Source of the DNA: an uncultured Eubacterium sp. | GTDB lineage: Bacteria; Bacillota; Clostridia; Lachnospirales; Lachnospiraceae | DNA length: 64,000 nucleotides | Direction of reading: 5' to 3' | Assembly: GCA_910577295.1 (NCBI GenBank) | Contig: CAJTLS010000010.1 | Coordinates: 23,397-87,396, forward strand | Shown here: piece after piece, positions 16,979 through 26,291 of the stretch | How positions within the stretch are numbered: the stretch's first letter is position 1 | Layout of the letters: every line of letters begins with the position of its first letter | Translations under genes and position numbers: made by a program | Notes under the pieces: model-generated | Seen by the model: only the letters and a program-made list of their open reading frames with translations | What the model was told of the DNA's origin: nothing | Database searches by the model: none

Positions 16979-17012
16979 CAAAAAAGGGGATGACTAAACA
17001 TCCCCTTTTTAA
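16979..17012. terminator. Bidirectional intrinsic terminator
   Basis: AAAAAGGGGATG, loop ACTAAA, CATCCCCTTTTT. The perfect 12-bp stem with A- and T-runs sits between two convergent genes and can serve both. Confidence 0.9.
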
Positions 17013-17021
17013 AATACTCTT

Positions 17022-19571
17022 TTACTCAGACAAAAACTTTTCAAGCAACCGAAGTAATTCTTTGACATTAAGCGGTTTTGCCGTATGAGCGTTCATACCG
17101 CAATTGATACAGTGCTGCACGTCGTCGGAAAAGGCATCGGCCGTCATCGCAATAATCGGTAAATCTTTATCCGGCCTATCCAATGCACGAATATTCTCTG
17201 TTGCCTCATATCCGTTCATAATCGGCATACGGATATCCATGAGGATAGCATCATAAAATCCGACTTCAGACGCCTCAAATTTTTCGACGCACTCTTTTCC
17301 GTTTACCGCCCGCTCAAGCACCAAATCTACAGAGGATAAAATCTCTTCCGCAATTTCCCAGTTTAAGTCAATATCCTCTGCGAGAAGAATATGTTTTCCT
17401 TTAAAGTCAATCGTAGGCGCCTCCGGCTTTTCGGCCTCTTGCTTCTGACCCTCAACATACTGTATCAGTCTCTCATATAAGGTCGACTTAAACAGCGGTT
17501 TTGATATAAAGCCCTCAATATCTACCAGACCTGCTTCCTCTTCGATTTCATGCCATGCATAGGCAGAAATGAGAAATACCGGTATCTTAACACCAACTCT
17601 TTCACGAATTTTGCGTATCGTTTCCATGCCGCTCATCTTTGGCATCTTCCAGTCGATAAGAACAAACTGATAATCATCATTTCTCTTATGATGCTCTTCT
17701 ATCATCTCCACGCCCTGCTGGCCATCCTGCGTCCAGTCCGCGTGCACTCCCAGCTCTTCCAAATTGGCAACCGCACTCAGACATAACTGCTCATTATCAT
17801 CAATGACAAGGATGTTCCATTGCGGAAGCTTCATATCCTTTTCTTCTACCTGCGCCTTTTCTAAATCAAGGACAATATGAAATTCACTTCCTTTGCCGAG
17901 CTCGCTTGTCAACTGAATGCTTCCATCCATAATGTCCACAATCGCCTTTGTAATCGCCATGCCAAGACCCGTTCCGGTAATTTCCTGAACCTGTTTCGAT
18001 TCATCTCTGGTGAAAGAATCCCATATTTTCTTCTGGAACTCCTCGGACATTCCTATTCCGCTATCCTTTACGATAAAGTGGGTTCTGACATATTTATCCC
18101 CTTTCGGTGATTCTTCCTGATACAGATGAACATCTATTCTTCCACTCTCCATCGTAAATTTAACGGCATTCGATAAAAGATTAAGTAAAATCTGATTCAA
18201 ACGCACGCTGTCACAATTTACATTTTCTGTCTGAATCTGCTCAATAAATATATCAAAATATTGATTTCTCTTTTTCAGTTGTGGCTGCATAATATTTATA
18301 ATATCATCCATCGTTTCTCTCAACGAAATCTGATTATAATTCAAGGTCAGCTTGCCGCTCTCAATCTTCGACATATCCAATACGTCATTGATTAGGCCAA
18401 GCAAATGCTTACTTGACAGCTTCACTTTTTTCAGACAATCCTCTACTTTCATGGAATCATCAATATTTTTCAGCGCTATCTCCGTCATTCCGACGATGGC
18501 ATTCATCGGCGTACGAATATCATGACTCATACTCGAGAGAAATTCACTCTTGGCACGATTGGCCTGCATCGCATCCTGACGGGCTTCCTCAAGTTCTCTC
18601 ATTACCCGACGTGACAAACGATAATATAGCATAAAGGTAATCAGCATGACAATCAAAATAGCGAGCAATGCCCCTATTGTCAATGCAATTCGAACAAAAT
18701 CCAAATCCGTTAATCGATTATCCAAAACACCGCTTGGCATAACAGAAATTAAGTACCAATCTACATCCGGTGATATCGGCGAACAAAAAATATGCTGACG
18801 TTTACCATCAATTAACAGTACTGTAGAATAAGGTTCATTTTTCCCCATTGCTTCTTTCATCGCATTTATATAACTTTGTGCATTTTGGGAATTGTCCTTA
18901 TCCAATATAACTTCCAAACGATGAAAATAACTCTGTCTGAATGCCTCCCCGCTGCGGATAATATAATTTCCATCCTTATCAACAATATGGGAGTAGAGCA
19001 TAGCGTCCTTTTCATTCAAATAGAGGGCGTCGCTCAAATAATTTATCGGAACAGCAGCAACAATAGCGCAACTGGTACCGCCATTTTCTAACATATACTC
19101 TGCCGACTGTGCCAGCATCAAATATTTTTCTCCCTTTGAAGTCTTCCCAAGGGCAATCGCATTACCTCGTGCTTTCAGATTCTCTGTAACGGCATTAAAA
19201 TCTGTTATTTCTATATCTTCTCCAAATATCTTCTCTGCACTTCCGTCGTCGTCATACAACGCTAAATAGGAAAAACTTCTTACTTCAGCGCTCAGCTTTA
19301 ATTCTTCCAACATTTCTTTCCTATTGGAAATAGAAGCCGGCTTTGTGCGCTCATATATACCTTTCACCTGTTCCAGACGTAAACTCACGATTGTATTAAA
19401 TTTCTGCTCCAACTGCACATTAATCTCTGACATATAAATCTCGCCGATATCGGTTATCGATTCCTCTGTTTTGTGAGACATAAAATATGTCAGGCTGACA
19501 AAAATCATCACACATATCAACACTGCTATTGTAACGCTAGACCATAAAAAGCGCTTTATCTTTTTTTCCAT
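17022..19571 (-). CDS. Hybrid sensor kinase with extracellular sensor and two receivers
   Basis: An 849-residue membrane protein. Order: membrane segment (about 11-31); extracytoplasmic Cache-like sensor to about 290, with YLALYDDDGSAEKIFG and VDKDGNYIIRSGEA; second membrane segment (about 293-317); HisKA with His350 in LSSMSHDIRTPMNAIVG; HATPase with NLLSNAVKFT and GTGLGMAITKAIV. The first receiver has VIDDNEQLC and the acceptor in VLIDWKMPKMSG; the second has LAEDIDLNWEIA and LMDIRMPIMNGYEA. This is a phosphorelay kinase of the BarA type. The Hpt gene 43 nt upstream is the likely next step. The final output regulator is not in the window. The ligand is unknown. Confidence 0.9.
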   Translation of the reverse strand: MEKKIKRFLWSSVTIAVLICVMIFVSLTYFMSHKTEESITDIGEIYMSEINVQLEQKFNTIVSLRLEQVKGIYERTKPASISNRKEMLEELKLSAEVRSFSYLALYDDDGSAEKIFGEDIEITDFNAVTENLKARGNAIALGKTSKGEKYLMLAQSAEYMLENGGTSCAIVAAVPINYLSDALYLNEKDAMLYSHIVDKDGNYIIRSGEAFRQSYFHRLEVILDKDNSQNAQSYINAMKEAMGKNEPYSTVLLIDGKRQHIFCSPISPDVDWYLISVMPSGVLDNRLTDLDFVRIALTIGALLAILIVMLITFMLYYRLSRRVMRELEEARQDAMQANRAKSEFLSSMSHDIRTPMNAIVGMTEIALKNIDDSMKVEDCLKKVKLSSKHLLGLINDVLDMSKIESGKLTLNYNQISLRETMDDIINIMQPQLKKRNQYFDIFIEQIQTENVNCDSVRLNQILLNLLSNAVKFTMESGRIDVHLYQEESPKGDKYVRTHFIVKDSGIGMSEEFQKKIWDSFTRDESKQVQEITGTGLGMAITKAIVDIMDGSIQLTSELGKGSEFHIVLDLEKAQVEEKDMKLPQWNILVIDDNEQLCLSAVANLEELGVHADWTQDGQQGVEMIEEHHKRNDDYQFVLIDWKMPKMSGMETIRKIRERVGVKIPVFLISAYAWHEIEEEAGLVDIEGFISKPLFKSTLYERLIQYVEGQKQEAEKPEAPTIDFKGKHILLAEDIDLNWEIAEEILSSVDLVLERAVNGKECVEKFEASEVGFYDAILMDIRMPIMNGYEATENIRALDRPDKDLPIIAMTADAFSDDVQHCINCGMNAHTAKPLNVKELLRLLEKFLSE

Positions 19572-19614
19572 CTCTGCGAAACTCCTTTCAAAACTGATTT
19601 CGTACTATTTGGCG

Positions 19615-19968
19615 CTAATTACTATATTTCTCAATGCAATTGACTATTTTTTCCTGAACCGGAAGCAGTTGGTTCAGCTCAACTCTCGCTTCCTCCGGTT
19701 CTCCGCGGCGAAGTGAATCTACTATTTTCGTATACGACACAAAAAGCGGTGTAAGGGATAAGTTCCCTGTCACCCCTTTCAGAGCATGTGTTTTTTCTAT
19801 CATATCGTCACATTCACTGTCATCAAAATCCGGTGAAATTTTACTACTATGTATCATATTGGGAAATGTACGCAGCATCTTTTCGTATAACGACGTATTA
19901 TTCATAAAACGCTGCAGTCCTTCATTGACATCTACCCCGATTTCCTGCAATTCATCCAGCATACTCAC
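19615..19968 (-). CDS. Histidine phosphotransfer (Hpt) protein
   Basis: A 117-residue helical protein with the Hpt motif KTHALKGVTGNL, phospho-acceptor His61, and the expected following helix LFVSYTKIVDSLRRGE. Hpt proteins shuttle phosphate between receivers. It is the first gene of a two-gene unit with the hybrid kinase, which has two receivers and no Hpt domain of its own, so the pair together makes a full relay. Confidence 0.88.
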   Translation of the reverse strand: MSMLDELQEIGVDVNEGLQRFMNNTSLYEKMLRTFPNMIHSSKISPDFDDSECDDMIEKTHALKGVTGNLSLTPLFVSYTKIVDSLRRGEPEEARVELNQLLPVQEKIVNCIEKYSN

Positions 19969-20071
19969 GAAATCACTCTCCCTCTTTTATGCATTCGAGT
20001 TCATCGTATCATACGCAACTAAAAATGTCAATTAGGAACGACTCTGTTAAGATGAAAGAAAACAATAGAAA

Positions 20072-20158
20072 TTAAATCTGCCGGGTTATAATTATAAAAA
20101 TGAGTAAAACCAAAAATGCGGCAAAGAGAGTAAAAAAGACAAACCGGTTTTTTTTCAT
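20072..20158 (-). CDS. 28-residue membrane peptide
   Basis: Short ORF, MKKNRFVFF then a hydrophobic run to LLIFIIITRQI: a positive start, one membrane-spanning helix and a short basic tail. The RBS GGAGG lies 7 nt before the ATG, and a good promoter stands 40 nt further up. These signals are much better than chance. It is too short to assign to a family; size and topology recall small membrane regulators or type I toxin peptides. It is divergent from the XRE regulator and shares its control region. Confidence 0.6.
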   Translation of the reverse strand: MKKNRFVFFTLFAAFLVLLIFIIITRQI

Positions 20159-20198
20159 TTTGACCTCCGTTCTAAGGCAAACGACCTTTTCCTCCCAT

Positions 20199-20227
20199 AT
20201 TTTAACACAACAAGCTCTCGTCTTCAA
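20199..20227 (-). promoter_or_regulatory. Sigma-A type promoter of the 28-residue peptide
   Basis: Minus strand TTGAAG (20222-20227), 17 nt, TAAAAT (20199-20204). It is followed by a leader carrying GGAGG before the peptide ATG. Confidence 0.65.
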
Positions 20228-20235
20228 GCATTAAT

Positions 20236-20250
20236 TTCACATTATGTGAA
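20236..20250. promoter_or_regulatory. Palindromic operator candidate TTCACAT-T-ATGTGAA
   Basis: A perfect 15-nt palindrome centred between the divergent peptide promoter and the XRE gene, just upstream of the -35 of the peptide promoter. It is the likely site of the adjacent XRE regulator. Confidence 0.5.
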
Positions 20251-20311
20251 TTTCATTTCACCAACTGGTAAATACTTGTTGATACACTAAGCGTGAAAGA
20301 AGGTGGTACTC

Positions 20312-20605
20312 TTGCTGAACATGGGAAAGAAGCTGAAAGAGCTTCGGATTCAGAGAAATCTAACACAAAAACAAGTCGCTGAACGCGTCGGAGTAGCCAT
20401 TAGCGCTATCTCTTCCTATGAAGCAGAACTACGGTATCCTTCCTATGCGATTCTTATCAAACTGGCTACCACTTATCATGTTTCAACCGATTATCTTCTC
20501 GGTATGCCAACCGGATTCACCATTGATGTAAGCGATTTGGCAGAGGAAGACATTGCGTTGTTGTTACAGATGATAGAACGTTTAAAAAACGGGAAAAAGC
20601 AGTGA
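20312..20605 (+). CDS. XRE-family transcriptional regulator
   Basis: A 97-residue DNA-binding protein with a typical HTH (LKELRIQRNLTQKQVAERVGVA, ISSYEAELRYPSYAIL, DYLLGM) over residues 6-65 and a short acidic helical C-terminus for dimerisation. The TTG at 20312 is 5 nt from AGGTGG and is preferred; the ATG at 20321 (MGKKLKEL) is the alternative. It stands alone in front of tRNA-Gly and opposite the 28-residue peptide. The palindrome upstream suggests autoregulation. Confidence 0.85.
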   Translation: MLNMGKKLKELRIQRNLTQKQVAERVGVAISAISSYEAELRYPSYAILIKLATTYHVSTDYLLGMPTGFTIDVSDLAEEDIALLLQMIERLKNGKKQ

Positions 20606-20668
20606 AAAGCAGAAATTTGCAATTTTACTCTCGACAGATAAAAAAAATGTGTTATACTTATAGATAGT

Positions 20669-20739
20669 GCAGATGTAGTTCATCGGTAGAACACCAGCTT
20701 CCCAAGCTGGGGAGGCGGGTTCGATTCCCGTCATCTGCT
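20669..20739 (+). tRNA. tRNA-Gly (anticodon CCC)
   Basis: Acceptor stem GCAGATG pairs with CATCTGC. D-arm GTTC/GAAC, anticodon stem CCAGC/GCTGG with loop TTCCCAA (anticodon CCC at 20701-20703), and T-arm GGGTTCGATTCCC are all present. CCA is not encoded. A promoter with TATACT at about 20654-20659 and TCGACA 16 nt upstream precedes it. Confidence 0.93.
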
Positions 20740-20745
20740 TCCTCA

Positions 20746-20783
20746 TTAGGAACTGTCTTTACCGACAGTTCCTAAAATTTTTT
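20746..20783 (+). terminator. Intrinsic terminator of tRNA-Gly
   Basis: TTAGGAACTGTC, loop TTTACC, GACAGTTCCTAA (perfect 12-bp stem), then AATTTTTT. Its 3' arm covers the greA stop on the other strand. Confidence 0.85.
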
Positions 20784-21272
20784 GATTTCTTCGGATTCAT
20801 CGTCACTCTTGCGAATTTCCAAAATCCGCACATAATAACGAACAGCATCGTTCACTTTAATAAGGATGCGCTCGCCCTCTTTTGCCCCGAGGAGCGCTTT
20901 CCCCATCGGTGAGTCAATACTAATCATCTGATTAAGCGCATCGCTGCGCACGGTAGTGACAATCTTATATTCCTCTTCCGTCTGGTCGTCTTCGACAAAT
21001 ATTTTTACCGTATCGTTTAAGCCCACTTCATTTTCACCTGAATTATCTTCGACAATCTGCGCCGTCTTTATCATCTTTTCCAAATACCGTATACGGCTCT
21101 CGTTTTCGTTTTTAAACTTTTTCGCCGCCTTGTATTCAAAATTTTCGCTTAAATCTCCATGAGCTCTCGCTTCTTTCACGTCTTCCAAGGCTTCTTTGCG
21201 GACAACAAGTTTACGATGCTCAATCTCCTTTTCCATCTTTTCTATATCTCCGCGCGTCAACTTATCGTACAT
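20772..21272 (-). CDS. greA: Transcription elongation factor GreA
   Basis: GreA enters the secondary channel of RNA polymerase and triggers cleavage of backtracked transcripts. The 166-residue protein has the N-terminal coiled coil with the tip motif ARAHGDLSENFEYKAAK, which carries the two catalytic acidic residues (DLSE), and the C-terminal FKBP-like domain (VGLNDTVKIFV, SPMGKALLGAKEGE). The length is normal. It stands alone, convergent with tRNA-Gly. Confidence 0.95.
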   Translation of the reverse strand: MYDKLTRGDIEKMEKEIEHRKLVVRKEALEDVKEARAHGDLSENFEYKAAKKFKNENESRIRYLEKMIKTAQIVEDNSGENEVGLNDTVKIFVEDDQTEEEYKIVTTVRSDALNQMISIDSPMGKALLGAKEGERILIKVNDAVRYYVRILEIRKSDDESEEIKKF

Positions 21273-21317
21273 CGTTTCTCCTCCATTAATTCATTTTATT
21301 TGCTGCTTCATAAAATT

Positions 21318-22661
21318 TTAAAATCCGTGCTCCCGCAACTCGCTCACCAGCAAGACATAATACTCCCTGACATCAAACGCATCATAGTTCTCCCGATTCA
21401 AATCTATCATATCGCCGTGGGATATCCCGCGCGTGCCTTTGACGGTGAGGTTTTCATACCGGTCTCCCCAGATAAAGGAATCCTCCCCGACCAGCCCATC
21501 ATTTGGTCCGTCAAAACGCGCCACCAGCCGCGATGTAAAGTTCAGCGGAAACCGTCCTCCCCTCGGTACATTCATCTGCGAACCGACACTCTGATAATAG
21601 ACATTCGGGGCATCCTCCACCTGACGGTTAAGTTCACAGCAGGCGGAGGACGTCAAATCCCTGACCGCCGCCATAAAATCTGTCTGCGGGTCTCCTAACC
21701 TTTGCAGTGTCCGGTTATAAGTATTGGCAATCGCATCCTGTTGTGACTTGGGAATTTTCTCCAGTAAATATTCGGCAAACTCACAACCCCTGTGCGGGGT
21801 ATTTATCGTCGTCAGGGAAGCGACTTTATCTGCTATGCCCAGTTTGCTAATCGCATAACGGCTGTCGAGACCGCCTTTTGAGTGAGCGATAATATTAATC
21901 TTTTCCGCGCCCGTCTCCGCCAGAATTTCTTCTATCCGGCCAGCCAGATAGCGGGCGCTGTCGGCGACTGACAGCGCTGACGGCTGATTGCCATAATACA
22001 CTCTGGCGCCGTTTGTCTCCAGCTCTTTGGGAATGCGCCCCCAGTAATTCATATAGCGGGTATCCCGAAAAAACACGCCGTGAACGAGAAGTATCGGATA
22101 TTTCGTATGACAAATCTGCTCCTGCCGGCGCTCCTCATCCAGCCGGATTTTCGCTTCCTCGACTTTCACTTCTTTCCGCGCCTTATGAATAATTATGCCA
22201 AGCATAATAAGATGGGCAATTGGTATCAGACCTAACAGCGCCCCCAAAACGCGGAGCTTAATTCCCAACTGCACGGAAGTGGCATATACACGTATCATGC
22301 CGTTCCAGAATACAATCGCCTCCACCAGAAACGCTATCAGGCTGTGCGCAATCCAAAAGAACGGCCGCTCCCATATACCGCCAACAGGTAATCCTCCGAC
22401 AAAACCGATGACGCTGAATACTACCGTAATTACCGTGGAAAAAATGAAAAGCAGCAAAAGCTGACAACCGCTCTGGCATACGCGCAGACGCATTGTATGT
22501 ATTTTGCGAAGCCCATAAGCGGGAACAAACTGTATCCAAAGAAAAGCGAGAATTATCATCCCCAGCAGAACTGCCGGAACGGGCAGAAAACTGCTCAGTG
22601 CATAGCTGTTCGCCAAAAAGGCAATGATTGCTGTATATATAACAGATATAAGTATATTCAC
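21318..22661 (-). CDS. Membrane-anchored alpha/beta-hydrolase (lipase-like)
   Basis: A 447-residue protein. The first 165 residues hold four or five membrane segments; the rest is a lipase fold beginning YPILLVHGVFFRD (oxyanion strand HG), with the nucleophile elbow IIAHSKGGLDSRYA (G/A-x-S-x-G with Ser in HSKGG), then INTPHRGCEFAEYLL. This resembles triacylglycerol-lipase or PGAP1-like esterases. The catalytic Asp and His probably lie in FDGPNDGLVGED and RGISHGDMIDL. The gene is 13 nt after the MATE gene, the last of a four- or five-gene run. Substrate unknown. Confidence 0.8.
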   Translation of the reverse strand: MNILISVIYTAIIAFLANSYALSSFLPVPAVLLGMIILAFLWIQFVPAYGLRKIHTMRLRVCQSGCQLLLLFIFSTVITVVFSVIGFVGGLPVGGIWERPFFWIAHSLIAFLVEAIVFWNGMIRVYATSVQLGIKLRVLGALLGLIPIAHLIMLGIIIHKARKEVKVEEAKIRLDEERRQEQICHTKYPILLVHGVFFRDTRYMNYWGRIPKELETNGARVYYGNQPSALSVADSARYLAGRIEEILAETGAEKINIIAHSKGGLDSRYAISKLGIADKVASLTTINTPHRGCEFAEYLLEKIPKSQQDAIANTYNRTLQRLGDPQTDFMAAVRDLTSSACCELNRQVEDAPNVYYQSVGSQMNVPRGGRFPLNFTSRLVARFDGPNDGLVGEDSFIWGDRYENLTVKGTRGISHGDMIDLNRENYDAFDVREYYVLLVSELREHGF

Positions 22662-22674
22662 ATGAACCTCCTGT

Positions 22675-24027
22675 CTACTCTTCTCTCACATTCATATGTT
22701 TCCCGCGTTTCCCGAGAAAAGGAATGGCAATCAACACCGCCTTGCAGACATTATCTGCAATCATACAGTACCATACGGCCTGCAAATCGAGATGCCACAC
22801 GTTGACACAGAAATAAGTCAGTAAAATCCGCACGCCCCACATACTGCCCGACTCGACAAAAAAGGGATAACGGGTGCGCCCCAAACCATAATAGATGCCC
22901 TCCAGTACAATTGTCAATCCGAAAAAGGGTTCGGAAAAGGCAACAAGACGCAGCATTTTCGCTCCCAGAACGGCCACGGCGTCACTGTTTGTAAACAGAG
23001 ACATCAGCGGATAGGAAACAAAGTACAAGACAATGCCGCTGACAAACATCATTGCCAACGTAATGATGACACTGAGATTTCTCGTATTCTCGAATTTCTC
23101 CTGATTGTGCTCCCCGAGGGCATTTCCTACCATCGCGGAAGTTGCTGTGCGCATTCCGGAGATGGGAATATAAAATATTGTCTCCGCCGTTACCGCAATC
23201 GAGTGGGCGGCGAAAATTGTCGTTCCCATACCGGAAACCATGCCGGCAAAAAACACATAACCGAGACAGGACACCATACTCGTTGCCAGTACCGGCACGC
23301 TGATTACCAGAGCCTCGCGCAATATCTTCTTATCAATGGCAAACTTGCGCCACGGCCACCACAGCCACGGATTTTTCCGGTAAGCGACAAACATGCCAAT
23401 CCCCGAAAATACATAGGAAATTGCCGACGCCAGCGCAGCTCCCACAACGCCCCAGCCGCATATATAAATGAATACGACATTGAGTACGGCATTGATAATA
23501 TTCGCTCCCATGCTAATGAGCATCGGCGTCTTTGTATTCTGTGTAGCTCGTATCGCCGCCCCCAAAATCGTACTTGAGGCACGAAACACCATGGGCAGAC
23601 TGACAATGAGGAAATAGCGGGAAGCCGGCTTTTGTACCGCCTGCTCTGCCCCCATCCAAACCGGAATAAACGGAGAAAGAATGATGGATATACCGCCGAT
23701 TACTACTCCACAGACAATGACAGCCAACAATGCCTGTCCGGCAATCCCCTGTGCACGCTTCTTATCCCCGCTTCCCACCGCTTTGGCAATCATGGCGAGC
23801 ACCGCCACGCCAAGTGCCGATGAAAGGCTGTTCACAAGCCACGTAATCGTCGTTGTCACGCTTACTGCTGCCGTTGCCTGTTCCCCTAACTGCCCTACCA
23901 TAGCCGTGTCTACATACTGGAGCAGCGTGGATAAAATTTGTTCGAGAACCGTAGGGATAGATAAGGCAACGAGCAGCTTTAACACTGCCCGTTTATCGGA
24001 TGTATTCGTTGTCTGTTCGATGTCCAT
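22675..24027 (-). CDS. MATE-family efflux transporter
   Basis: A 450-residue protein with twelve hydrophobic segments in two similar halves. The first has PTVLEQILSTLLQYVDTAMV and GEQATAAVSVTTT, the second SGMRTATSAMVGNALGEHN. These match Na+/drug-coupled MATE exporters of the DinF/NorM type. It begins 12 nt after the ABC ATPase gene and precedes the lipase gene by 13 nt, so it is probably co-transcribed with them. Substrate not predictable. Confidence 0.92.
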   Translation of the reverse strand: MDIEQTTNTSDKRAVLKLLVALSIPTVLEQILSTLLQYVDTAMVGQLGEQATAAVSVTTTITWLVNSLSSALGVAVLAMIAKAVGSGDKKRAQGIAGQALLAVIVCGVVIGGISIILSPFIPVWMGAEQAVQKPASRYFLIVSLPMVFRASSTILGAAIRATQNTKTPMLISMGANIINAVLNVVFIYICGWGVVGAALASAISYVFSGIGMFVAYRKNPWLWWPWRKFAIDKKILREALVISVPVLATSMVSCLGYVFFAGMVSGMGTTIFAAHSIAVTAETIFYIPISGMRTATSAMVGNALGEHNQEKFENTRNLSVIITLAMMFVSGIVLYFVSYPLMSLFTNSDAVAVLGAKMLRLVAFSEPFFGLTIVLEGIYYGLGRTRYPFFVESGSMWGVRILLTYFCVNVWHLDLQAVWYCMIADNVCKAVLIAIPFLGKRGKHMNVREE

Positions 24028-24039
24028 ACTCCTCTTTTC

Positions 24040-24744
24040 CTACACATGAAATTTTTGCAAAAAGGCTCTTGTTCTCTCATTTTTCGGATTGTCAATGACA
24101 TCTTCCGGCCGGCCCTCTTCAACAATCATGCCATCATCCATAAATATGACGCGGTCGGATATCGCTCTGGCAAACTCAATCTCATGTGTGACAATCACCA
24201 TCGTCATCTTCTCAGCCGCCAGTGTCTTCAGCACGCGGAGAATTTCCGCCGTAATTTCCGGGTCAAGCGCTGACGTCGGCTCATCAAAAAACAGCATTTT
24301 AGGATTTAACGCCAGTGCGCGGGCAATTGCCACGCGCTGCTGCTGACCGCCGGACAACTCGCAGGGATAGGCTTCTTCTTTATCCTCCAGTCCCATCTTC
24401 TTTAAAAGCTGCCTCGCTTCAGCCTCAACTTCCGCACGGGGACGCTTTTGATTTTTTATCGGAGCATCTATGATATTTTTCATGACGGAAAAATGCGGAA
24501 AAAGGTTAAAATTCTGAAATACAAGTCCAAAATCCGCCTTTCCCTCCTCATTCTTTTCATAGTGGACTTCACCGGAATCCCGTTCCTCCAAATCGGTAGC
24601 ACAGCGCAGCAAGGTAGATTTTCCGGAGCCGGACGGGCCGAGAATCGACACGACTTCTCCCTCTTCCACTGCAATATTAATATCCTTTAATACTTCTCTG
24701 CCATCAAAGCTCTTCTTTATATGCTCTAAAATCATTACACTCAA
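24040..24744 (-). CDS. Polar amino-acid ABC transporter ATPase (GlnQ-like)
   Basis: A 234-residue cytoplasmic ATPase with Walker A GPSGSGKSTLL, Q-loop VFQNFNLFPHFSV, signature LSGGQQQRVAIARALA, Walker B MLFFDEPTSALD and switch His in IVTHEIEFA. This is the amino-acid (GlnQ/HisP) subfamily. It follows the fused binding protein-permease by 18 nt; the two would form a complete importer. Confidence 0.93.
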   Translation of the reverse strand: MSVMILEHIKKSFDGREVLKDINIAVEEGEVVSILGPSGSGKSTLLRCATDLEERDSGEVHYEKNEEGKADFGLVFQNFNLFPHFSVMKNIIDAPIKNQKRPRAEVEAEARQLLKKMGLEDKEEAYPCELSGGQQQRVAIARALALNPKMLFFDEPTSALDPEITAEILRVLKTLAAEKMTMVIVTHEIEFARAISDRVIFMDDGMIVEEGRPEDVIDNPKNERTRAFLQKFHV

Positions 24745-24762
24745 TCGAAATCCCTCGCTTTC

Positions 24763-26277
24763 TTATTGATAATAATTCAATTTCTTCTCGATGCCCTCCA
24801 TGGCGAAAGCTACGACGAAATTGAAAATGTAGTAGAACAAACCTGCGATAAACAGCGGCATCAGGGAAGCCTGCGCGGCTGCTATCTGTTTTGCCATCGT
24901 AAACATTTCCGTATAGGCAATGGCAAATGCCAGCGAGGTATCTTTTACTAAAGTAATTACTTCATTAGTGACCGGCGGCAGTACCCGTTTTACCATCTGT
25001 GGGAAAATAATGCGGAAGAAAGTCTGCCGCCTGCTATAGCCCATTACCTGTGCCGCCTCACGCTGCCCGCGCGGAATACTCTGAATGCCGGCGCGGTAAA
25101 TCTCGGCAAAGTACGCCGCGTAATTCAGCGAAAAGCCGATAATCACGGCATAAAACCGATACGCATACGGCGTATTCGCATGAAACAGATAATATGGCGC
25201 AAAGAAGACAACCAGCAACTGAAGCATCAGTGGTGTACCACGCATAATGGATATGTAAATCCGCGCAATCCATTGCAAAGGTCGGAACCTCGACATTCGC
25301 ACAGCGGCCAGCAAAAGACCAAGCGGCATGGAAAACAGCAGGGTCAGTAAGAAGATTGCCAGTGTGGCAAGCATACCCTCCAATAACTGCCGCATTGTAT
25401 TCCAGATACCGGAAGAGGCCTGTTCCGGCTGGCTCTCCGCCGCAGACTCCTCCATCACTTTATCTTCTTTACTCAGACAAATACTGTCTGTCAATTTCCA
25501 CTTTTCGGCTATCTTCTCAAAAGTTCCGTCTTCCAGCATGGCAATCATCGACTTCTGCACAGTATCGCGCAGCCCGGTGTTCCCTTTTTTGAAACCAATT
25601 CCATATTCTTCTGATGACAACCGCTCCTCGAGCATCGTGAACTGTCCCTCTTTCTTTGACAACTGATACGACGCCACTCCGATATCCATGGCAATGGCGT
25701 CTACCATACCGCTTTCCAGATTCATAAATGCCGAATTGTAATCTGCCACCTGCTGCAAATCTTTCATGGACGCGCGCAGTTTTTTATTTTCATCCGTGGC
25801 GTCCTCACCCTCAAGGGCGGCTAACGCCGAAGAGTCGCTCTGCACAATAACGCGTTTCCCCGCCAAATCAGACAATTTGGCAATGCCGGAATCCGATTTC
25901 ACGATGACTACCTGTGAGTTATCCACATATGGCGTCGACCATGTATACAAATCCTCGCGCCCATTCATCGTAAATCCATTCCAGATACAGGAAATTGAGC
26001 CGGAAGCCAGTTCCGCGTCTTTGGAATCCCATGCAATCGGTCTCTTTACCAATTTCCAACCGTTTCTCTTGCAGACTTCCGCCGCCAAATCCAAATCGAA
26101 TCCCACATACTCGCCGTTATCATCCCGATAACCGTATGGCGGAAATTCCGCGTCAAAGCCTACGATAAATTCTTCTCCTGCCTGTTTTGATACAGCAAAA
26201 AATAAGCCAACTATCAGTCCGAGCAGAAGCAGGCCGATTACGGCCCATGTCCATTGTTTCTTTCCTGTTTTTTTCAC
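24763..26277 (-). CDS. Fused amino-acid binding protein and ABC permease
   Basis: A 504-residue fusion. An N-terminal membrane anchor (about 10-28) leads to a family-3 solute-binding domain (about 35-270: VGFDAEFPPYGYRDDNGEYVG, FDLDLAAEVCKRNGW). After a short linker come about five membrane segments of a His/Glu/Gln permease with the EAA loop REAAQVMGYSRRQTFFRIIFPQ. Such fusions are common in Firmicutes and place two binding domains on the dimeric permease. The acidic pocket motif DLDLA and the aromatic residues suggest a polar amino acid. It lies 14 nt after the serpin gene. Confidence 0.92.
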   Translation of the reverse strand: MKKTGKKQWTWAVIGLLLLGLIVGLFFAVSKQAGEEFIVGFDAEFPPYGYRDDNGEYVGFDLDLAAEVCKRNGWKLVKRPIAWDSKDAELASGSISCIWNGFTMNGREDLYTWSTPYVDNSQVVIVKSDSGIAKLSDLAGKRVIVQSDSSALAALEGEDATDENKKLRASMKDLQQVADYNSAFMNLESGMVDAIAMDIGVASYQLSKKEGQFTMLEERLSSEEYGIGFKKGNTGLRDTVQKSMIAMLEDGTFEKIAEKWKLTDSICLSKEDKVMEESAAESQPEQASSGIWNTMRQLLEGMLATLAIFLLTLLFSMPLGLLLAAVRMSRFRPLQWIARIYISIMRGTPLMLQLLVVFFAPYYLFHANTPYAYRFYAVIIGFSLNYAAYFAEIYRAGIQSIPRGQREAAQVMGYSRRQTFFRIIFPQMVKRVLPPVTNEVITLVKDTSLAFAIAYTEMFTMAKQIAAAQASLMPLFIAGLFYYIFNFVVAFAMEGIEKKLNYYQ

Positions 26278-26291
26278 CGGATATCCTCCTC

